Shown in pieces: positions 1-8,250 of a stretch of 64,000 nucleotides of DNA. The stretch is from NCBI RefSeq assembly GCF_900106795.1, contig NZ_FNNS01000016.1:1-64000 (forward strand). The letters are read 5' to 3'. A program made the translations under genes and the position numbers. The first letter of the stretch is position 1, and each line of letters opens with the position of its first letter. The stretch comes from Aequorivita viscosa (GTDB lineage Bacteria; Bacteroidota; Bacteroidia; Flavobacteriales; Flavobacteriaceae). The notes under the pieces were generated by a model. The model was not told where the DNA came from. It made no database searches and worked only from the letters and a program-made list of their open reading frames with translations.

Positions 1-701
1 GGATCGTATTTTTCAGTCATGCTTGGGGTGATCCCATTATCGTCCAATAATTTTTGATAGTCATTTGAGCAATATTGCAATCCCCTGTCAGAGTGGTGTA
101 TTAATGGGTACTCTCTTTGTTTTCGATTGTTCAGAGCCATTTCCAATGCTTTTACTGAACCATCCACAGAAAGTGAGGTCGATACATTATACCCTACGAT
201 TTTTTTTGAATATGCGTCCGTAATCAATGCCAGATACGATGGATTGGCTCTGGTCCCTACATATGTTATATCGCTTACCCATACAGAATCTGGGCTTTCT
301 ATATCCAATGTGCTTACAAGATTTTTATGTTTTCTAAATCGATGGTGCGAGTTTGTTGTAATATGGTACCGTCTTTTTGGAGTTATCAGCATATGGTTAG
401 CGCTTAATATTCTAAAGAGTTTATCCCTCCCGACTTTAAGGGGTGACAATTGATCTTTAAGTAAAAAATATAGTTTTTTACCGCCCAACCTGGGCATAAT
501 CATTCGGACCTCCCTCACCATCGCTATTACCTTTTGAGCAATGGACTGTTTATGCAGTCTAGTCTTTTTTGATCTATAATAAACCTGTCTGTTTACCCCG
601 AGCAAATCACAGGTGGAAACTACTGTTTCTCTGTGCTCTTCTTTGAAGAGGTCGATAAGTCGGGTGTGTAATTTTTTCTGATATCTATTTGATATTCCTT
701 T
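1..701 (-). CDS. IS3-family transposase subunit B (orfB, rve integrase core), partial
   Basis: In the -1 frame relative to orfA an open frame runs from about 701 to the window edge with no stop and no ATG in its first part, so it is probably translated by -1 frameshifting at 671-677. The translation shows an HTH_21-type segment (GVNRQVYYRSKK), then the DDE core: first Asp in VSDITYVGTR, second Asp in IHHSDRGLQYCS, and the following GITPSMTEKYDP. The third catalytic residue, Glu, normally about 35 residues after the second Asp, is outside the window. About 225 residues of a usual 270-290 are visible. No internal stop is present, so the element could be active. Confidence 0.88.
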
Positions 702-1054
702 TCAGCCAAATCTACAAGCATATCAAATATTATCGCTTTCTTATCAGCACGCTCGGCTAGATGTTCGGCCCTGGCCTTCTGTTTTTCGAGCAGCTTGACC
801 TTGGCCTCCAGTTCGAGTATTCTTTGTTCGGGAGTCTTTGACATTGTTATGGGAGCTTGGTTTTCCCAATCAAAGTTACCATATTTCTGTAACCATTTTC
901 TCACGGTTGAATCCCCTTGGATACCATACTTGGTCTTTGCTTCGCTTTTTGTAAGAACACCTTGTTCTATTTCTTGAATTAACTGGAGCTTAAAAGAAAG
1001 TGAGTAGTCTTTTTGGGTACGTTTCCTATACCCACTGTTTTCTGATGTTTTCAT
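620..1054 (-). CDS. IS3-family transposase subunit A (orfA)
   Basis: A protein of 144 residues with an N-terminal helix-turn-helix of the IS3 orfA type (about residues 15-60, including the run DSTVRKWLQKYG), followed by a charged coiled coil at about residues 72-105 (repeated LE/LA heptads) that would serve for dimerisation. It binds the element ends and, after frameshifting, forms the N-terminus of the OrfAB transposase. It ends 15 codons after the A-rich slippery site at 671-677 (minus strand), as expected for programmed -1 frameshifting. The reading frame is intact. The subgroup (IS150 or IS3) is not certain. Confidence 0.88.
   Translation of the reverse strand: MKTSENSGYRKRTQKDYSLSFKLQLIQEIEQGVLTKSEAKTKYGIQGDSTVRKWLQKYGNFDWENQAPITMSKTPEQRILELEAKVKLLEKQKARAEHLAERADKKAIIFDMLVDLAEKEYQIDIRKNYTPDLSTSSKKSTEKQ
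671..677 (-). other. putative -1 frameshift site of the IS3 element
   Basis: On the minus strand the run AGAAAAAAT reads as aga-aaa-aat in orfA and as aaa-aaa in the -1 frame of orfB. This is the A-rich X_XXY_YYZ slippery pattern known for IS3 elements. It lies in the orfA/orfB overlap, upstream of the orfA stop. Slippage itself is inferred. Confidence 0.65.
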
Positions 1055-1108
1055 TACTCTAAGGTTTTAGTGTATCGCTATTTCAGGACGGGACAATCCC
1101 CAAAAATA

Positions 1109-1136
1109 AAAAGCGGTTCCCGAGGGAGCCGCTCTT
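1109..1136 (-). terminator. rho-independent terminator (minus-strand orientation) beside the IS end
   Basis: An inverted repeat with arms AGCGGTTCCC and GGGAGCCGCT (one G-T pair, loop of about 2 bases) is flanked on the plus strand by an A tract at 1102-1111, which is a T tract on the minus strand. It would stop minus-strand transcription from above 1136, but no gene lies directly upstream of it before the thioredoxin-like gene at 1438. Confidence 0.6.
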
Positions 1137-1437
1137 CCAACTTTTAACCAATACTACGAAGTGTATTCTACTTTTCAGGTCGAAACCTCCCCCATATATT
1201 ACGTGAATATCATTTCCAGTTTATTAATAAAACATAAACGGTATTAACCAACCAAAAATCTGAATAGAATGTAGTTAGAATAAGGAATCTTAAATGAAGT
1301 TTAAAGCATAAACAAGTAGTAGGAGAAATGGTGGAACAGGAGAGAAGTCGTAATATAAACAAAAGTTACATTAGACCAATTTAAGCATCTTACCCTTTCT
1401 TCTATATTCTATGGTGATAATATCTTGTAATCTTCAG
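1137..1437. other. intergenic stretch without recognised gene
   Basis: About 300 AT-rich bases between the IS-side hairpin and the thioredoxin-like gene. No open frame with protein-like composition, RNA gene or clear promoter is seen. It may be the 3' untranslated region of the thioredoxin-like gene, which would then end at the 1109-1136 hairpin. Confidence 0.4.
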
Positions 1438-2010
1438 TTAAGGCTGAGTTGTGGTTTTCCGCCATTTAATATTACAACCCATACTAGGCTTTTGATCTTT
1501 CCGCTGTGGGTTGTTATTCAAAATATTATCTAAAGCCTCGCGAAGGTCACGCCCGTTTACTGGAATACCATTCCCAGGTCTGGAGTTGTCTAACTGTCCG
1601 CGATAAACAAGCTTTAGTTCAGCGTCAAAAAGATAGAAATCGGGAGTGCAGGCAGCATCGTAGGCTTTTGCTACTTCTTGAGTTTTATCATATAAGTACG
1701 GAAATGGATACCCAACACGTTGCGCGGTTCGCCACATTTCGATTGGGCTATCTTCTGGATACTTTTCAACATCATTGCTGCTAATGGCTACAAATCCAAA
1801 ACCTGTAACTCTATAATCATTACAGATGCGCACTATTTCATCATTCACGTGTTTAACAAAAGGGCAGTGATTGCAGATAAACATTACTACAGTTCCTTTT
1901 TCACCGCGGACGTCCTTTAAGGAAACCGTATTCAAGCTAACTGCATCTAGCAAAGTGAAATCAGGTGCAATAGTATTTAAAGGAAGCATTGTGGATTCAG
2001 TATCGGCCAT
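1438..2010 (-). CDS. thioredoxin-fold redoxin (AhpC/TSA-like) protein
   Basis: A cytoplasmic protein of 190 residues with a thioredoxin fold. It shows a redoxin start (APDFTLLDAVSLNTVSLKD), a redox motif CNHC within FICNHCPF (Cys46 and Cys49), and CTPDFYLFD near residue 130, the cis-proline region. This CNHCPF subgroup of the AhpC/TSA-Redoxin superfamily is probably a thiol reductase or peroxiredoxin-like enzyme; the substrate is unknown. An in-frame start 81 bases upstream exists, but the ATG at 2010 gives the usual N-terminus and has no foreign leader. There is no signal peptide. It stands alone, divergent from the pair beginning at 2198. Confidence 0.85.
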   Translation of the reverse strand: MADTESTMLPLNTIAPDFTLLDAVSLNTVSLKDVRGEKGTVVMFICNHCPFVKHVNDEIVRICNDYRVTGFGFVAISSNDVEKYPEDSPIEMWRTAQRVGYPFPYLYDKTQEVAKAYDAACTPDFYLFDAELKLVYRGQLDNSRPGNGIPVNGRDLREALDNILNNNPQRKDQKPSMGCNIKWRKTTTQP

Positions 2011-2197
2011 TTTTAAATATAATTTTGATTTTAAATTACGGTTTAAAGTTACAAATTTTGAATGGTTAATATGAGGTTGATTCGTAAGCATATAAACTTT
2101 TCTAAGTCTTCATGCCATATTTATTTGTGCTAAATAAAATTTAAATCTTTGCTAGTGAAGAATAACTCTATTAACTTTAAAAATTAAATCAATTATT

Positions 2198-2509
2198 ATG
2201 AAAAATTCTTATTCATCACTTTCGGTGGCAATCGAAGATTTACAAAATAAAGGTTATTCTGAAGATTTCAATCTTATAGCCGATGGAATTGAGTCAAAAT
2301 CCTTAAAAAAAGAGTGGAAGGCAGGCGAATTAGAGGTCGTTAAATTCTACCGTTTTGAAGGAATGACCGATCCTGGAGATAACACAATTCTATATTTAAT
2401 AGAAACCCAAGACGGAAGAAAAGGATTGCTTGTTGATGCTTATGGTGCAGAACGCGGTGCAATTTCCTCAAAAATGATTCAAAAACTTTCTATTAGACAC
2501 GATGAATAA
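2198..2509 (+). CDS. small conserved protein of unknown function
   Basis: A protein of 103 residues, acidic and soluble, with no signal peptide. Similar short Bacteroidota proteins are often labelled phosphoribosylpyrophosphate synthetase, but no PRPP-binding or kinase motif is visible and the length is a third of that enzyme, so the label is not supported. It contains an alternating segment (VVKFYRFEGMTDPGDNTILY, LIETQDGRKGLLVDAYG) that looks like a small beta-sheet domain. It overlaps the next gene by 8 bases, implying translational coupling with the tRNA-binding protein. Confidence 0.75.
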   Translation: MKNSYSSLSVAIEDLQNKGYSEDFNLIADGIESKSLKKEWKAGELEVVKFYRFEGMTDPGDNTILYLIETQDGRKGLLVDAYGAERGAISSKMIQKLSIRHDE

Positions 2510-2837
2510 TCTCTCTTGGGAAGATTTTGAAAAAGTAGAAATGCGGGTCGGCACTATTTTAGAAGTCAATGATTTTCCTGAAGCCCGAAACCCGTCCTTT
2601 CAACTCCTAATAGACTTCGGAAGTGAGATAGGGCGTCGCAAAACATCTGCCCAGATTACTTCACTTTATTCAAAGGAAGAATTGATAGGCAAACAAGTTA
2701 TTGCTGTTGTGAATTTTCCTAAAAAACAAATAGCCAATTTTATGAGCGAATGCCTGGTTTTGGGTGCCGTAGATGGAAAAGACGTTACACTCCTGCAGCC
2801 AAGTAAGGATGTTGTTAATGGATTGCGGGTTTTATAG
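2502..2837 (+). CDS. csaA: CsaA-like tRNA-binding domain protein
   Basis: A protein of 111 residues, entirely an EMAP-II/ARC1-type OB fold as in CsaA and the C-terminus of MetRS. Characteristic features are FEKVEMRVGTILEV at the start, the IGRRKTSAQI segment, VIAVVNFPKKQIANFMSECLVLG, and the closing NGLRVL. CsaA in Bacillus has chaperone-like and tRNA-binding activity; the cellular role here is inferred only from family. Translationally coupled to the upstream small gene by an 8-base overlap, and followed by the shared terminator at 2966-2999. Confidence 0.88.
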   Translation: MNNLSWEDFEKVEMRVGTILEVNDFPEARNPSFQLLIDFGSEIGRRKTSAQITSLYSKEELIGKQVIAVVNFPKKQIANFMSECLVLGAVDGKDVTLLQPSKDVVNGLRVL

Positions 2838-2965
2838 GTTTCTTATTGTTAATTCGCTCACTAATTTCTTTAATTAAATGCTAAGAGTTTAATTTATTAA
2901 TACATTGTTAATTTGGTTTAAATTTCTTTCTACCAATGAGATAGGAGGTGTCAGCAATATAAAAA

Positions 2966-2999
2966 AACCGTTTACAAATTTTATGCAAACGGTTTTTTA
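2966..2999. terminator. bidirectional rho-independent terminator
   Basis: Arms AACCGTTT and AAACGGTT enclose an AT-rich loop. An A tract (2961-2967) precedes the hairpin and a T tract follows, so it can serve both the csaA-like gene (plus) and purL (minus), which converge here. Confidence 0.85.
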
Positions 3000-3016
3000 T
3001 TATTTATAGAATAGAT

Positions 3017-6000
3017 CTATTTCTTTTCAATCCATTTTCTTGCATTAACTAAGGCTTCAACCCAAGGAGAAACTTTGTCATCCTTTCTATCTTGTGGGTA
3101 ATATGCCCAGTTCCAAGGGAACGTAGAACGCTCTAAGTGAGGCATCATTACTAAATGGCGACCTGTTTTATCAGTCATCATAGCAGTGTTGAAATCACTT
3201 CCGTTTGGATTTGATGGCAATTTATCATAACCGTATTTTGCAACAATATTGTAGTGGCTTTCCTCTTTTGGGAAACTGAATTTTCCTTCCCCGTGAGCCG
3301 ACCAAATTCCTAATGTGCTTCCTGCCATTGAAGATAACATCACAGAATTATTCTCCTGAATTTTTACCGAAGTAAACACACATTCAAATTTATTGGTATC
3401 GTTATGAAGCATTTTTGGTTTTTCTTCATCTTCAGGATTAAGTAATCCTAACTCCACAAATAACTGGCATCCGTTACAAACACCTAAGGATAATGTGTCG
3501 TCTTTAGCAAAGAAATTCTTTAATGCTTTATTCGCTTTTTCGTTGTAAAGGAAAGCTCCAGCCCAACCTTTTGCACTTCCTAAAACATCACTGTTACTAA
3601 ATCCACCAACAGCAACTAAGAATTTTATATCCTCAAGATCTTCACGACCTTCAATAAGATCGGTCATATGCACATCTTTTACATCAAATCCTGCCAAGTG
3701 CATCATATAAGCCATTTCGCGCTCACTGTTACTTCCTTTTTCACGGATTACAGCTGCCTTGGGTCTCGACTGCGCTCGACCTGACAATGTCTCCTCGAGC
3801 GCAGTCGAGAGGTTGCCTGTGAAATTCTTTGGAAATTCGAAAGTTAATGGCTGATTTTTAAAATTGTCAAAACGTTCTTTAGCTAGTTCTGAACCGCTTT
3901 GATTTCGGTCTAATAAATATGAAGTTTCATACCAAGAATCACGCATTTCAGGAATGCTGAATGAAAGTTCTTCACTGTTATTTTTAATGGTTAGGGTTTC
4001 ATTAGTTGTAACAGTTCCAATCTTTTTGAAATCGATATTATTTTCAGATAGAAGTTTTTCAACTGAAGTATCTTCCGAAGCTTGAATTACAAGACCTGCG
4101 TTTTCAGCAAAAAGAACTTTTACCATATCACGTTCACCTAAGTTTGAAAGGTCTAAATCTGCTCCAAGATTAAGGTTGGCAAAGCACATTTCTAATAAAG
4201 TAGTAATCAATCCACCTGAAGCAACATCGTGTCCAGCAAGAATTTTACCTTCTTTAATGAGTTCTTGTAGTGTATTGAAAACGGTTTTTACGTATTCAGC
4301 ACTTTTTACATTTGGCGCTTCGTTTCCGATAGCGTTTAAAATTTGTCCAAAAGAAGATCCGCCTAGTTTAAAGTTGTCTTGAGATACATTGATATAGTAA
4401 ATACTACCACCACCGTTCTGAAGAACAGGCTCAACTACTTTTTGAATATCGTTACAGTTTCCTGCAGCAGAAATAATTACGGTTCCTGGAGAAATAACCT
4501 CTTCGTTTTTGTATTTCTGCTTCATTGAAAGTGAATCTTTTCCGGTTGGAACGTTGATTCCTAAATCAATTGAAAAATCTGAAACAGCTTTAACAGCTTC
4601 ATATAGTCTTGCGTCTTCACCTTCGTTATTACAAGGCCACATCCAGTTGGCTGAAAGTGAAACACTTTTTAAACCATCTTTTAACGGAGCCCAAACAATA
4701 TTGGTTAGAGATTCGGTAATAGCATTGCGCGATCCTGCAGCAGGGTCTATTAAGGCTGTTAGCGGAGAATGCCCAATAGAAGTGGCTACGCCCTCTTTAC
4801 CTTGATAATCTAAAGCCATTACACCGCAGTTGTTTAATGGTAATTGTAATTGCCCTACGGTTTGTTGTTTTGCAACACGACCCGTTACACAACGGTCAAC
4901 TTTATTGGTAAGCCAATCTTTACAAGCTACAGCTTCTAATTGAAGAACTTGTGTAACGTACTCTTTTATTTTTGAAGCTTCGTAAACAGAGTTTTTATAG
5001 TTTCTATTTACGGTTTTGTCTTTCATTATTGTTTTTGGTGAGCTACCAAACATATCTTCAAGAGCAAAATCCATAGGTTTTTTGCCGTCTTTGTTTTCAA
5101 AACAGAAACGTTGGTCGTCTGTAACTTTCCCTACTTCGTACATAGGAGAACGTTCGCGGTCTGCAACTCTTTTAAGGTTTTGAATGTTTTTATCACCAAT
5201 AACTAAGCCCATTCGCTCCTGGCTTTCATTCCCCATTATTTCTTTGTCGGATAGGGTAGGGTCGCCAATAGGAAGTTTGCTTATTTCTATACGTCCTCCA
5301 GTTTCTTCAACTAACTCACTTAAACAGTTTAAGTGTCCACCTGCACCGTGATCGTGAATAGAAACAATTGGATTATGGTCGCTTTCTACCATTGCTCGAA
5401 TGGCATTGGCAGCGCGTTTTTGCATTTCTGGGTTACTACGTTGAATTGCGTTAAGTTCAATTCCGCTGCTAAATTCACCTGTATCTGCCGATGAAACTGC
5501 AGCACCACCCATTCCAATTCGGTAGTTATCACCACCTAAAATTACAATATTATCACCTTCTTGAGGCTTGTCTTTTATAGCTTGACTTGCTTTTCCGTAA
5601 CCGATACCACCAGCAAGCATAATCACTTTATCGAAACCTAATTTACGAGCGTCTTCTTCGTGTTCGAAAGTAAGAACAGATCCAGCGATTAATGGCTGAC
5701 CGAATTTGTTTCCAAAATCGGAAGCTCCATTACTAGCTTTAATTAAAATATCTAAAGGCGTTTGGTAAAGCCAATCGCGTTCTTTCATTCCTTTTTCCCA
5801 AGGCCTGTCCTGAACGGAGTCGAAGGGCTCATTGTTTAATCGTGAATATGAAGTCATATAAACCGCTGTTCCAGCAAGCGGCAATGAACCTTTTCCTCCT
5901 GCCAAACGATCGCGAATTTCACCTCCACTACCAGTTGCAGCACCGTTAAAAGGCTCTACTGTAGTTGGGAAGTTGTGCGTTTCAGCTTTTAATGAAATCA

Positions 6001-6733
6001 CACTATCGAAATCTTTTTCTTCGTACCAATCTGGCTTATCTGCACTTTTTGGAGCCCATTGTTTTACCTTAGGTCCTTTTATAAAAGCTACGTTATCTTT
6101 ATATGCCGAAACAATATCGTTCGGGTTTTCTGATGAGGTCTTTTTAATAAGTTTGAATAGGGAAGAAGGCATTTCTTTTCCATCTATTTCAAAAACACCG
6201 TTGAAAATTTTATGACGGCAATGCTCACTATTTACTTGGCTGAAACCAAAAACCTCACTATCGGTAAGCTTTCTACCTATCTTTTTTGATAAGTTTTCTA
6301 GGTATTCAACTTCTTCAGCATTTAGCGCTAAACCTTCTTTTTCATTGTATTCAGAAATATTTTCAATTTCTAAAATTGGTTCAGGTTGCACGTTAATATC
6401 AAAAAGCTCTTGATTTAGTTCCTGAAATTTTTGAGAAATCATAGGGTCGAAAGCCTCTTTTACAACTGAACTGTTGTGAAATTCCTCTATACGAATTACA
6501 CCTTCAATCCCCATATTTTGAGTGATTTCAACGGCATTAGTACTCCAAGGCGTAATCATAGCTGCGCGAGGACCAATAAAAAAATCCGACGTGTTTGTGG
6601 ACAGGACGGATTCCTCTAACTTAGCCTGATTGCCAAAAAGCCATTCCAGCTTTTTAGTATTTTCTTCTGAAATATTTGCGTGGGTTTGAACGGCAAATAC
6701 GGTGTTTTCGGTATTCCCAAAAAAGTGAATCAT
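3017..6733 (-). CDS. purL: phosphoribosylformylglycinamidine synthase (FGAM synthase)
   Basis: Large single-chain PurL of 1238 residues, catalysing FGAR plus glutamine and ATP to FGAM in purine synthesis. The order is N-terminal PurS-like region, linker with SEVFGFSQVNSEHCRHKIF, two AIR-synthase-type halves (KAETHNFPTTVEPFNGAATG near residue 250; GINVPTGKDSLSM near 745), and a C-terminal class I glutaminase from about residue 990 with nucleophile Cys1086 in LGVCNGCQLF and catalytic His in MMPHLERS. Two in-frame stretches, about residues 302-311 and 974-991, coincide with repeat sequences and look inserted. Neither disrupts a catalytic motif. A minus-7-type box TACCTTTG lies at 6764-6771 (minus strand) above the start. 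Confidence 0.97.
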   Translation of the reverse strand: MIHFFGNTENTVFAVQTHANISEENTKKLEWLFGNQAKLEESVLSTNTSDFFIGPRAAMITPWSTNAVEITQNMGIEGVIRIEEFHNSSVVKEAFDPMISQKFQELNQELFDINVQPEPILEIENISEYNEKEGLALNAEEVEYLENLSKKIGRKLTDSEVFGFSQVNSEHCRHKIFNGVFEIDGKEMPSSLFKLIKKTSSENPNDIVSAYKDNVAFIKGPKVKQWAPKSADKPDWYEEKDFDSVISLKAETHNFPTTVEPFNGAATGSGGEIRDRLAGGKGSLPLAGTAVYMTSYSRLNNEPFDSVQDRPWEKGMKERDWLYQTPLDILIKASNGASDFGNKFGQPLIAGSVLTFEHEEDARKLGFDKVIMLAGGIGYGKASQAIKDKPQEGDNIVILGGDNYRIGMGGAAVSSADTGEFSSGIELNAIQRSNPEMQKRAANAIRAMVESDHNPIVSIHDHGAGGHLNCLSELVEETGGRIEISKLPIGDPTLSDKEIMGNESQERMGLVIGDKNIQNLKRVADRERSPMYEVGKVTDDQRFCFENKDGKKPMDFALEDMFGSSPKTIMKDKTVNRNYKNSVYEASKIKEYVTQVLQLEAVACKDWLTNKVDRCVTGRVAKQQTVGQLQLPLNNCGVMALDYQGKEGVATSIGHSPLTALIDPAAGSRNAITESLTNIVWAPLKDGLKSVSLSANWMWPCNNEGEDARLYEAVKAVSDFSIDLGINVPTGKDSLSMKQKYKNEEVISPGTVIISAAGNCNDIQKVVEPVLQNGGGSIYYINVSQDNFKLGGSSFGQILNAIGNEAPNVKSAEYVKTVFNTLQELIKEGKILAGHDVASGGLITTLLEMCFANLNLGADLDLSNLGERDMVKVLFAENAGLVIQASEDTSVEKLLSENNIDFKKIGTVTTNETLTIKNNSEELSFSIPEMRDSWYETSYLLDRNQSGSELAKERFDNFKNQPLTFEFPKNFTGNLSTALEETLSGRAQSRPKAAVIREKGSNSEREMAYMMHLAGFDVKDVHMTDLIEGREDLEDIKFLVAVGGFSNSDVLGSAKGWAGAFLYNEKANKALKNFFAKDDTLSLGVCNGCQLFVELGLLNPEDEEKPKMLHNDTNKFECVFTSVKIQENNSVMLSSMAGSTLGIWSAHGEGKFSFPKEESHYNIVAKYGYDKLPSNPNGSDFNTAMMTDKTGRHLVMMPHLERSTFPWNWAYYPQDRKDDKVSPWVEALVNARKWIEKK
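3764..3810. repeat. palindromic repeat inside purL coding sequence
   Basis: Perfect 16-base inverted arms, TCTCGACTGCGCTCGA (3764-3779) and its complement at 3795-3810, with a 15-base spacer. It is GC-rich against the AT-rich gene and is read in frame as a linker peptide ending RAQSRP just before the glutaminase domain of PurL. Confidence 0.85.
5802..5830. repeat. second repeat-derived insertion inside purL
   Basis: The stretch contains CCTGTCCTGAACGGAGTCGA, which resembles half of an interspersed flavobacterial GTCGA-type repeat. It is read in frame on the minus strand as the peptide PFDSVQDRP, in a surface-loop position between conserved SYSRL and the KERDWLYQTPLDIL segment. Confidence 0.55.
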
Positions 6734-7055
6734 CCTGAACTTTCTTTAAATGTTATTGAGCTGCAAAGGTAACTTATTTCGTGTAAAATATGATAGTGTG
6801 TTTACGAGGTTGTTAGAAGGATTTTAGCTTAATGAAAACCTTCCTTTTCATCTTGTTTAGAAACAGTGCCAAAAGATTAAAATGCAATCTGATTTACAAT
6901 CTTTAAATCTTCATATATTAGTTCTTGTTTTTAGTCTTGGTTCCCGCCTCGACGACGGGCAGGCTTGGCTCTTGTAGCGCAGCGGCGGTTGCTGATCGAA
7001 GCCGAAATATCTTGTTGCTTTCTTTGGAAAACACTGAAAATCTTTAAATAAAAAA
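6734..7055. repeat. intergenic region with degenerate interspersed repeat (copy 1)
   Basis: No gene is seen. Positions about 6831-6990 share ordered similarity with 18716-18890: both have CCTTTTCATCTT, then TTAGAAAC, then AATCTT, then CTTGGTTC, then GGTTGCTG. A GC-rich segment at 6943-6980 (CCCGCCTCGACGACGGGC) resembles a small palindromic repeat. It looks like the decayed remains of a repeated or mobile sequence; the family is not identified. Confidence 0.5.
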
Positions 7056-7082
7056 AAAGCGAATCCAGATGGACCCGCTTTT
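7056..7082 (-). terminator. rho-independent terminator of the endonuclease gene
   Basis: Arms AAAGCG..TCC and GGA..CGCTTT around a short loop, with an A tract on the plus strand (T tract on the minus strand) immediately after in the minus direction. It lies 27 bases past the stop of the gene at 7109. Confidence 0.8.
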
Positions 7083-7108
7083 GGTTGTATTAGAAAATAA
7101 TAAGGTTA

Positions 7109-8140
7109 CTATTGAACCATTATCTTTTTAACAACGCGCTTTTCAGAAGCTATAAGTTCTACTAAGTACATTCCAGAATCTAAGTTAGAAACGTCGATAC
7201 TTTTTTCAGAAGAATTGAAGGTATTGTGCATTACTTTTCTTCCTGAAATGTCATATACAGCATAGGTTTCAACAGGAGAAGAAGTATTGTCGCTTACCCA
7301 AACAACGTCCGAAGTTGGATTTGGATACACACTAATATAGTCTGCGGCAAAATCCTGCACTCCAATCATGTTCCAACGGTCTTCGGCTACTGGACCTCCC
7401 CAGATTATAGTTGCTAAGTATGGGTTGTCAATAAATGGATTTCTGTTTCCGTAGACATTTTCCAAATATGGATTTCTTTGGTCTTCAAATTCACTTACAG
7501 GATCTTCCACGTTCCACTGCAGATAAATTTGAAGCATATCGTTTCCGCTTTGCAAGCTACCCATTCCATTTAGGGAAGGTTTGCATCTGTCTCCGTAACG
7601 GGTGTACATATACATCATTATTCTAGCTACATCGCCTTTCCACTCGTCTCCTGGATAAAAGCCACCAGAAGAAGGTCCTGCAGTTCCTGAACCAGCGGCC
7701 ATTTTTAAATTACCGCGGTTGTTATTCATACGTTGATCTGATGGGCGTAGGTTTTGAGGGTCGGCGATAATTCCGGTAGAGCCTGTCATGGCTGGATTTG
7801 CATTCGATCTAGCAAAAGTGTGCTCGCGGTTGTATTCGCAATTACCACCTCCAAAATTATTTTTATTACGGGTTCTGTCTGTAACACAATTTCCATCGTT
7901 GTCGTTATACCCATAAATTAGAAGTACGTTATTGCTATTGTTAGGATCTTTGTCAGTTATTTTCATAGTGTCCTTATTATCCCCATAATTGAAGGAAGAA
8001 CTTGCATTGTCAATTTTATTCTGAAGTTCATAGTATAGGTCTTGACCAGTAAGTGTAAGGTCTACATCATTATAATATGGTTGTTGGGCGAATACAACTT
8101 GTATGCTAGCCAAAAAAAGTAGGGTAAATAATTTTCTCAT
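7109..8140 (-). CDS. secreted endonuclease I family nuclease with T9SS sorting tail
   Basis: A protein of 343 residues. The signal peptide (MRKLFTLLFLASIQVVFAQ) is followed by an endonuclease I/NucM domain at about residues 25-250 with the motif NREHTFARS (catalytic His region), a Cys-containing loop, and a region RPSDQRMNNNRGNL typical of the family. Residues about 268-343 form a type A T9SS sorting domain (DYISVYPNPTSDVVWVSD to VVKKIMVQ). It should degrade extracellular DNA or RNA for phosphate and nucleoside supply and is exported by the type IX system or attached to the surface. The gene stands alone with its own terminator. Confidence 0.93.
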   Translation of the reverse strand: MRKLFTLLFLASIQVVFAQQPYYNDVDLTLTGQDLYYELQNKIDNASSSFNYGDNKDTMKITDKDPNNSNNVLLIYGYNDNDGNCVTDRTRNKNNFGGGNCEYNREHTFARSNANPAMTGSTGIIADPQNLRPSDQRMNNNRGNLKMAAGSGTAGPSSGGFYPGDEWKGDVARIMMYMYTRYGDRCKPSLNGMGSLQSGNDMLQIYLQWNVEDPVSEFEDQRNPYLENVYGNRNPFIDNPYLATIIWGGPVAEDRWNMIGVQDFAADYISVYPNPTSDVVWVSDNTSSPVETYAVYDISGRKVMHNTFNSSEKSIDVSNLDSGMYLVELIASEKRVVKKIMVQ

Positions 8141-8250
8141 CTTGAATTGATATTTGTTTTTAATGCGCCAGAAGGTTTGTCCAATTTATCTTTTGGCTTT
8201 GATTTTTGAAATTAAAGTGAAGGTAGCCTCGTTTGAAAGTAATAATTAGA

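Larger units (their letters stand above)
1..1095 (-). mobile_element. IS3-family insertion sequence, truncated by window edge
   Basis: Two overlapping minus-strand reading frames, an HTH orfA followed by an integrase-core orfB in the -1 frame, give the organisation of an IS3-family element. The orfA start is near 1054. A likely terminal inverted repeat lies at 1071-1095, read on the minus strand as beginning TGTCCCGTCCTGAAATAG, which has the TG terminus usual for this family. The other end and the last catalytic Glu of orfB are beyond position 1, so completeness and target duplication cannot be judged. Confidence 0.85.

Noticed and set aside
127-453. Plus-strand open frame of 108 codons near the left edge
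   Set aside because: It lies fully antisense to the IS3 orfB, whose minus-strand translation has clear integrase motifs.
2198-2509. Phosphoribosylpyrophosphate synthetase
   Set aside because: Length is about 100 residues and no PRPP-binding motif is present; the name seems to be a database carry-over.
3017-6733. PurL disrupted by insertions (pseudogene)
   Set aside because: Both repeat-derived segments keep frame, all catalytic motifs are intact, and length is near the family norm.
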